This document shows, piece after piece, positions 59,851 through 64,000 of a DNA stretch of 64,000 nt (positions are counted from its first letter, which is position 1; each line of letters starts with the position of its first letter). The position numbers and the translations under genes are program-made. Below the pieces are notes generated by a model. The model made no database searches and was not told where the DNA came from. It was given only the letters and a program-made list of their open reading frames with translations. This DNA is from Anaerolineae bacterium (GTDB lineage: Bacteria > Chloroflexota > Anaerolineae > Aggregatilineales > JAFGMM01): NCBI GenBank assembly GCA_027494055.1, contig JAOSJO010000012.1, positions 744,001 to 808,000 of the forward strand, written 5' to 3'.

Positions 59851-60786
59851 ATGTCGCAGCTATGGCAGGTGGTCCGTCTCAAGGGGCGGACCACCCCCCT
59901 CCAACGGAAAGAGATGCTGGCCGGGCTGGCGTTCATCTCGCCCTGGATCGTCGGGTTCTTCATCTTCACCGCCGGGCCGATGGTCGCCAGCCTGGGATTG
60001 GCCTTCACCGACTACGACGTGCTCAACCCGCCGAAGTTCGTCGGCCTGCAGAACTTCCAGGCGCTCACGACCGACCCCCGGCTGGGCCTGAGCCTGGGCA
60101 ACTCCATCTTCTACGCCGTGCTGCACGTGCCGCTCGCCCTGACGGTGGCGCTGGCGCTGGCGCTGCTTCTCAACCGCGTGGGCAAGGCCGCCGGTTTCTT
60201 CCGGACCGCGTTCTACCTCCCGTCGATCACGCCGGCGGTGGCCGTCGGGACGCTGTGGCTGTGGATCCTCAACCCGCGCATCGGCCTGATCAATCGCGGC
60301 CTGGCGCTGCTGGGCATCGCCGGACCGGGCTGGACCACTGACCCGAACTGGATCAAACCCGGCATCGTCCTGATGAGCCTGTGGAGCGTTGGCGGCACCG
60401 TGATCCTCTACCTGGCCGCGTTGCGCAACGTGCCTCCTGAGCTGTACGAGGCCGCCCGCATCGATGGCGCCAATAGCTGGCAGCAGTTCCGGCGCGTCAC
60501 CATCCCCATGATTAGCGGCACAATCTTCTTCACCCTTGTCGTTAACACCATCGCATCGCTGCAAATCTTCACCGAAGTCTATACGATGTACTTCGGCAAC
60601 ATGAACTCCGGTGCGGCGTCCTCGGCAGGCCTGTTCTACAACATCTACCTGTTCCGCCAGGCCTTTGAATTCCTGCACATGGGTTATGCCTCGGCAATGG
60701 CCTGGCTCCTGTTCATCATCATCCTGATCCTGACCGTGATCCAGCTTCGGACCAGCCGGCGCTGGGTCTACTACGAAGGGGGGTAG
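59851..60786 (+). CDS. Sugar ABC transporter permease (MalF/CUT1 type)
   Basis: 311 residues, intact. LAGLAFISPWIVGFFIFTAG, VLNPPKFVGLQNFQAL, EAA loop YEAARIDGANSWQQFRRVTI and the C-terminal RTSRRWVYYEGG are standard. Second gene of the operon; the following permease starts 2 bases after its stop. Confidence 0.95.
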   Translation: MSQLWQVVRLKGRTTPLQRKEMLAGLAFISPWIVGFFIFTAGPMVASLGLAFTDYDVLNPPKFVGLQNFQALTTDPRLGLSLGNSIFYAVLHVPLALTVALALALLLNRVGKAAGFFRTAFYLPSITPAVAVGTLWLWILNPRIGLINRGLALLGIAGPGWTTDPNWIKPGIVLMSLWSVGGTVILYLAALRNVPPELYEAARIDGANSWQQFRRVTIPMISGTIFFTLVVNTIASLQIFTEVYTMYFGNMNSGAASSAGLFYNIYLFRQAFEFLHMGYASAMAWLLFIIILILTVIQLRTSRRWVYYEGG

Positions 60787-60788
60787 CG

Positions 60789-61691
60789 GTGTCCGCAAGC
60801 GCCTCTACATCCCTCCCCGATGTCCAGCGGCAGCAGGCGGAGCGCCTGCGCCGGGCTGAGACCATCCGGCTGATCGAGCGCGCCGTCTTCATCGCCCTGC
60901 TGATCGGCTGCACCATCCTGTTCTTCGCGCCCTTCGTGTGGTTGGTCAGCGCGTCGCTCAAGGTCCGCGCCGAGGTCTTCAACAACGAGCTGATCCCCGA
61001 CCCCGTCGCCTGGGAAAACTACGTCAACGTGTGGCAGGCCGCCCCGGTGCTGGCCTGGCTCAAGAACAGTGTGGTCGTCGGCTTCCTGGCCGCGATTGCG
61101 GTGACGGCGAGTTGCGCGGCGATTGCCTTCGGCTTCTCGTACTTCCGTTTTCCGGGCCGGGATGCGCTGTTCGGGTTCGTGCTGGCGACCATGATGCTGC
61201 CGGGCGCTGTGACCATGGTGCCGGTCTTTCTCATCTGGAATGGCCTGGGCATGGTGAACACCCAGGTGCCGCTGTGGGCGGGCAACCTGTTCGGCTCGGC
61301 GTTCTACATCTTCCTGATCCGGCAGTTCTACCTGTCCCTGCCCAGGGAGCTGTTCGAAGCGGCGCGCGTGGACGGCGCGACTTTCTTCCAGATTTGGCGT
61401 CACATCGCGCTGCCGCTCACCCGCACGGCCCTGATCGTGGTCTTCATCTTCGAGTTCAAGGCGAGTTGGACGGACCTGATCAAGCCCTTGATCTACCTGT
61501 ACGACAACCGGCTCTTTACCCTGCCGCGCGGCCTCAAGGCCCTGCTGGACCAGTTCGGGCAGGGCGGCGAGATGCAGTGGGAGATCGTCCTGGCGGCGAG
61601 CGTGATTGTGACAGTTCCCATGATCGTCATCTTCTTCCTGGGGCAGCGGTACTTCATGGAGGGCATCGCAACCAGCGGCCTCAAAGGCTGA
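60789..61691 (+). CDS. Sugar ABC transporter permease (MalG/CUT1 type)
   Basis: 300 residues, intact, GTG start. FFAPFVWLVSASLKVRAEVF, IAFGFSYFRFPGRDALFGFV, EAA loop FEAARVDGATFFQIWRHIAL and the end GQRYFMEGIATSGLKG. A 16-bp perfect palindrome (61725-61740, CGCCGGTGCACCGGCG) follows its stop and may mark the 3' end of the transporter transcript. Confidence 0.95.
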   Translation: MSASASTSLPDVQRQQAERLRRAETIRLIERAVFIALLIGCTILFFAPFVWLVSASLKVRAEVFNNELIPDPVAWENYVNVWQAAPVLAWLKNSVVVGFLAAIAVTASCAAIAFGFSYFRFPGRDALFGFVLATMMLPGAVTMVPVFLIWNGLGMVNTQVPLWAGNLFGSAFYIFLIRQFYLSLPRELFEAARVDGATFFQIWRHIALPLTRTALIVVFIFEFKASWTDLIKPLIYLYDNRLFTLPRGLKALLDQFGQGGEMQWEIVLAASVIVTVPMIVIFFLGQRYFMEGIATSGLKG

Positions 61692-61811
61692 TGGCCGGTT
61701 GCCGTGCGCGTCACGGACAACGTGCGCCGGTGCACCGGCGAAGCGCGCTGTATCCGGCCATCGCCGGCGCGCGTCAACCCGGCGTTGCCGCTGACCTGAC
61801 GCCGTTCGCGG

Positions 61812-61817
61812 TATAAT
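61812..61817 (+). promoter_or_regulatory. Possible -10 element before the glycosidase gene
   Basis: TATAAT about 58 bases before the ATG at 61875. The best upstream TTG-type hexamer (TTGCCG) is about 20-21 bases away, too far for a strong promoter, so this is a weak call. Confidence 0.3.
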
Positions 61818-61874
61818 CCAACGCTTTGCGTCAGGCGGTGGGTGAGCAGGCCACCGGCTTCGGAACGGAATGAC

Positions 61875-63200
61875 ATGGATACCGAACTGATTGAGCACGG
61901 CAGACACATCGCGGAGAAAATGCTGATCGGCAACGGCGACGAGCTGGGCATCCTCGGCTCCAGCGAGGCCTACAAGCAAGTCTGGGCGCGGGACAGCATG
62001 ATCGCCGGCCTCGGCCTGGAACTCTGTCAGGACGACGAGGGGCACCTCATCCACCGCCGCTCGCTGGAGACGCTGCGCCAGTTCCAGAGCCAGCTCGGCA
62101 AAATCCCGCACAACGTCGGCCTCACCAACATCGACGACCCCGCCCTTGTGGCCCTCGGCGGACGCCTGGGCGCCCCCGCGAACGGCAAGCGCGCCATAGC
62201 CGACACGACCCATGCGGGGTGCGTGGATAGCAACCTGTGGTACATCCTGGGCCACTATTACCATTACCGGCACGGCCACGACACGGACTTTCTGCGCCAG
62301 GCCTGGCCCAGCCTGGAGCAGGCCCTGCTGTGGCTGCGCTACCAGGACTCCAACGAATGCGGCCTGCTGGAGGTCCACGAGGCGATGGACTGGGCCGATC
62401 TCTTCTCCAACCGCTACAACGTGCTGTATGACAACGTGCTGTACTATGCCGTCTGGAAGGCAATGGGCCATCTCGCCGATGCGCTGGGCTTCCCCGCCGA
62501 CGAATACACCCGGACTGCCGAGGACGTCCGCCGCAAGATCAACATCCTGCTGTGGGTCGGGCCGGAGGAGCCAAAAGACTGGGACTGGGTGCATCGCGAG
62601 CGCCAGGAGTGGCTCTATCCGCTGCGCCGGGCGGAGGTTGAGCTGGTCGTCCGGCCCTTCTACCTGCCCTACATGGGCTTCCGGGACTGCGCTGACCGCT
62701 TTGATACGCTGGGCAACCTGCTGGCTATCCTGTTCGGCGTCGCCGACGCCCGCAAGACCGGCCTGATCCTGGACTACATTCACAGCACCGGCCTCAACGA
62801 GCCGTTCCCGGTGCGCGCCACCTACCCCGTGATCCATCCCGGCGATCAGGACTGGCGCGAGTACTTCCGCGTGCGCAACCTCAACCTGCCCCACCACTAC
62901 CACAACGGCGGGGCCTGGCCGTTCATCGGCGGGTTCTACGTGGCGGCGCTGATCCAGGCCGGCCGGTTCGACGAGGCCCGCTACCAGCTCGCAAAACTGG
63001 TGGAGATGAACCGGCGCGGTATCCACCAGGAGTGGGAGTTCAACGAGTGGTTTCACGGGCAGTCGGGGCGTCCCATGGGCTTCGCCGGCCAGTCGTGGTC
63101 TGCGGCCATGTACCTTTTCGCAGTGGACGCCGTCCGGCGGGGCGCGGTCAGGGTCTTCGATCCAGAGGGCGGGTGGGGGCTGGCCGCTGCCAGCAGATGA
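61875..63200 (+). CDS. GH100-like (alpha/alpha)6-barrel glycosidase
   Basis: 441 residues, intact, no signal peptide, so cytoplasmic. MDTELIEHGRHIAEKMLIGN, AYKQVWARDSMIAGLGLELC, HAGCVDSNLWYILGHYYHYR, LLEVHEAMDWADLFSNRYNV (acidic catalytic candidates Glu and Asp) and NGGAWPFIGGFYVAALIQAG resemble neutral/alkaline invertases of GH100 and related debranching-type barrels. It lies 183 bases after the permease genes, so it probably hydrolyses the imported glycoside in the cell. Sucrose or a related sugar is a plausible substrate but not shown. Confidence 0.72.
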   Translation: MDTELIEHGRHIAEKMLIGNGDELGILGSSEAYKQVWARDSMIAGLGLELCQDDEGHLIHRRSLETLRQFQSQLGKIPHNVGLTNIDDPALVALGGRLGAPANGKRAIADTTHAGCVDSNLWYILGHYYHYRHGHDTDFLRQAWPSLEQALLWLRYQDSNECGLLEVHEAMDWADLFSNRYNVLYDNVLYYAVWKAMGHLADALGFPADEYTRTAEDVRRKINILLWVGPEEPKDWDWVHRERQEWLYPLRRAEVELVVRPFYLPYMGFRDCADRFDTLGNLLAILFGVADARKTGLILDYIHSTGLNEPFPVRATYPVIHPGDQDWREYFRVRNLNLPHHYHNGGAWPFIGGFYVAALIQAGRFDEARYQLAKLVEMNRRGIHQEWEFNEWFHGQSGRPMGFAGQSWSAAMYLFAVDAVRRGAVRVFDPEGGWGLAAASR

Positions 63201-63204
63201 GCCG

Positions 63205-64000
63205 ATGGATAGGCTGCTGAACGACCTCTATCGCTTTGAGGATACCTGCCATGTGTACGTGATCCGCAGCGGGGAGGCGGCTGTGCTGGTCGACTTCGGA
63301 AGCGGCGACGTGCTCGACCACCTGCAGGTGATCGGAGTCAGCCGCGTGACCGCCGTGCTGATGACCCACCACCACCGCGACCAGGCGCAGGGGCTGGCGC
63401 GGGCGGTGGCAGCGCGCATCCCGATCTGGGTGCCGCACACCGAGCAAGACCTGTTCCGCGCGGTGGACGCCCACTGGCAGGCTCGCCCGATCTTCAACAA
63501 CTACAACATGCGTCAGGACCGGTTCTCCCTGCTTGAGCCGATCCCACCGGCGGGCACGCTCAAGGACTACGAGCAGCGCGAATTCGGCGGGCGGCGGTTC
63601 ACGGTCGTGCCCACGCCAGGGCACACCACCGGCTCGATTACCCTGTTGGCCGAGGTCGGCGGGGCGCGCGTCGCCTTCTCCGGCGATCTCATCGCCGCGC
63701 CGGGCCAGGTGTGGAGCATGGCTGCCACCCAGTGGTCGTACAACGGGGCAGAGGGCGTCGCGGCCAGCATCCCGTCGCTGCTCGACTTGAAAGCCCACGC
63801 GCCAGACCTGCTGCTGCCCTCGCACGGCGATCCGATTGACGCGCCCGGCCCGGCCATCGACCTGCTGGTCGAGCGCTTCTGGGAACTGCTCCAGTTGCGC
63901 GGCGAGAACCCGCGCCTCTTTGCGCTGCACGAGCGCCCCTACGAGGCCATCACCCCGCACCTGCTGCGACACCGGGCAAGCGTCGCCAATACCTACGTTC
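63205..64000 (+). CDS. MBL-fold metallohydrolase (3' end outside window)
   Basis: 265 residues visible. MDRLLNDLYRFEDTCHVYVI, then the metal motif in LMTHHHRDQAQGLA (H-x-H-x-D-like with Gln after Asp instead of His), VVPTPGHTTGSITLLAE (third metal His) and FSGDLIAAPGQVWSM (bridging Asp), then LLPSHGDPIDAPGPAIDLLV. It starts 4 bases after the glycosidase stop. The Gln in place of the usual second-site His may change metal binding. Role in the sugar operon unknown; the gene continues past the window. Confidence 0.82.
   Translation, partial: MDRLLNDLYRFEDTCHVYVIRSGEAAVLVDFGSGDVLDHLQVIGVSRVTAVLMTHHHRDQAQGLARAVAARIPIWVPHTEQDLFRAVDAHWQARPIFNNYNMRQDRFSLLEPIPPAGTLKDYEQREFGGRRFTVVPTPGHTTGSITLLAEVGGARVAFSGDLIAAPGQVWSMAATQWSYNGAEGVAASIPSLLDLKAHAPDLLLPSHGDPIDAPGPAIDLLVERFWELLQLRGENPRLFALHERPYEAITPHLLRHRASVANTYV

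Noticed and set aside
60771..63056. A 761-codon open frame on the minus strand
   Set aside because: It lies entirely opposite a permease and a glycosidase with clear family motifs; its predicted product is rich in Arg, His, Gln and Asp and has no domain pattern. It is a shadow of GC-biased codon use.

Overview
The window is GC-rich, gene-dense bacterial DNA that looks like a Chloroflexota (Anaerolineae-like) chromosome, possibly from a metagenome. The pointers are several binding-protein ABC importers, GT39-type membrane glycosyltransferases, transmembrane Ser/Thr kinases with long Thr/Pro linkers, F420/flavin-type luciferase-like oxidoreductases, and haem genes of the coproporphyrin-dependent type. 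No rRNA, tRNA or CRISPR array was recognised. About half of the genes read correctly only after one or more single-base corrections, mostly in G or C runs. I treat these as probable sequencing or assembly indels and give the joined coordinates.

Layout: (1) 1-5.7 kb (-), a three-gene operon of GT39-like membrane proteins with ATGA overlaps and an almost leaderless promoter. (2) 5.9-10.4 kb (-), an oligopeptide-type ABC importer (SBP, OppB, OppC) followed by a nitrilase-family amidase. (3) 10.6-11.25 kb (+), a VapBC-like toxin-antitoxin pair. (4) 11.2-19.1 kb (-), a second oligopeptide-type importer followed by a truncated RbsC start, M24 peptidase, RidA, two luciferase-like oxidoreductases and a TIGR04076 protein. 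(5) 19.5-22.0 kb (+), a secreted glycosidase-like protein, convergent with a sugar ABC importer (22.0-25.3 kb, -). (6) 25.4-27.2 kb, an OppD/F tail remnant, a small membrane protein and an IS630-like element. (7) 27.3-29.3 kb (+), ArsR, a CPNC thioredoxin-like protein and an ArsP-type permease. (8) 29.5-30.8 kb, a DegT-type aminotransferase. (9) 30.9-39.3 kb, a signalling island: a secreted SH3b protein, a diadenylate-cyclase-like protein with an N-terminal sensor region, and two transmembrane Ser/Thr kinases with different ectodomains. (10) 39.3-51.4 kb (-), a haem operon with every step from glutamyl-tRNA to haem b. (11) 51.8-57.0 kb, an ABC exporter, a PatB/MalY-type C-S lyase and TypA. (12) 57.3-64 kb (+), a LacI-regulated sugar importer with a GH100-like glycosidase and an MBL-fold protein.

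The haem operon is the most striking region. In transcription order it reads coproheme decarboxylase HemQ fused to a C-terminal Rieske domain, ferrochelatase, an AhbD-like radical SAM protein, hemA, hemC, hemD, an IS5-family insertion, hemB, hemE, hemY-type oxidase and hemL. HemQ and AhbD-type enzymes both act on coproheme, so the operon may carry an oxidative and an oxygen-independent version of the last step. The IS5 element sits in the 3' end of hemD. Removing it with one TA copy restores a hemD tail whose stop codon overlaps the hemB start. The signalling island, which combines a cyclase-like protein with intact DGA and RHR motifs, two receptor kinases and a secreted SH3b protein, is the other candidate for an undescribed system.
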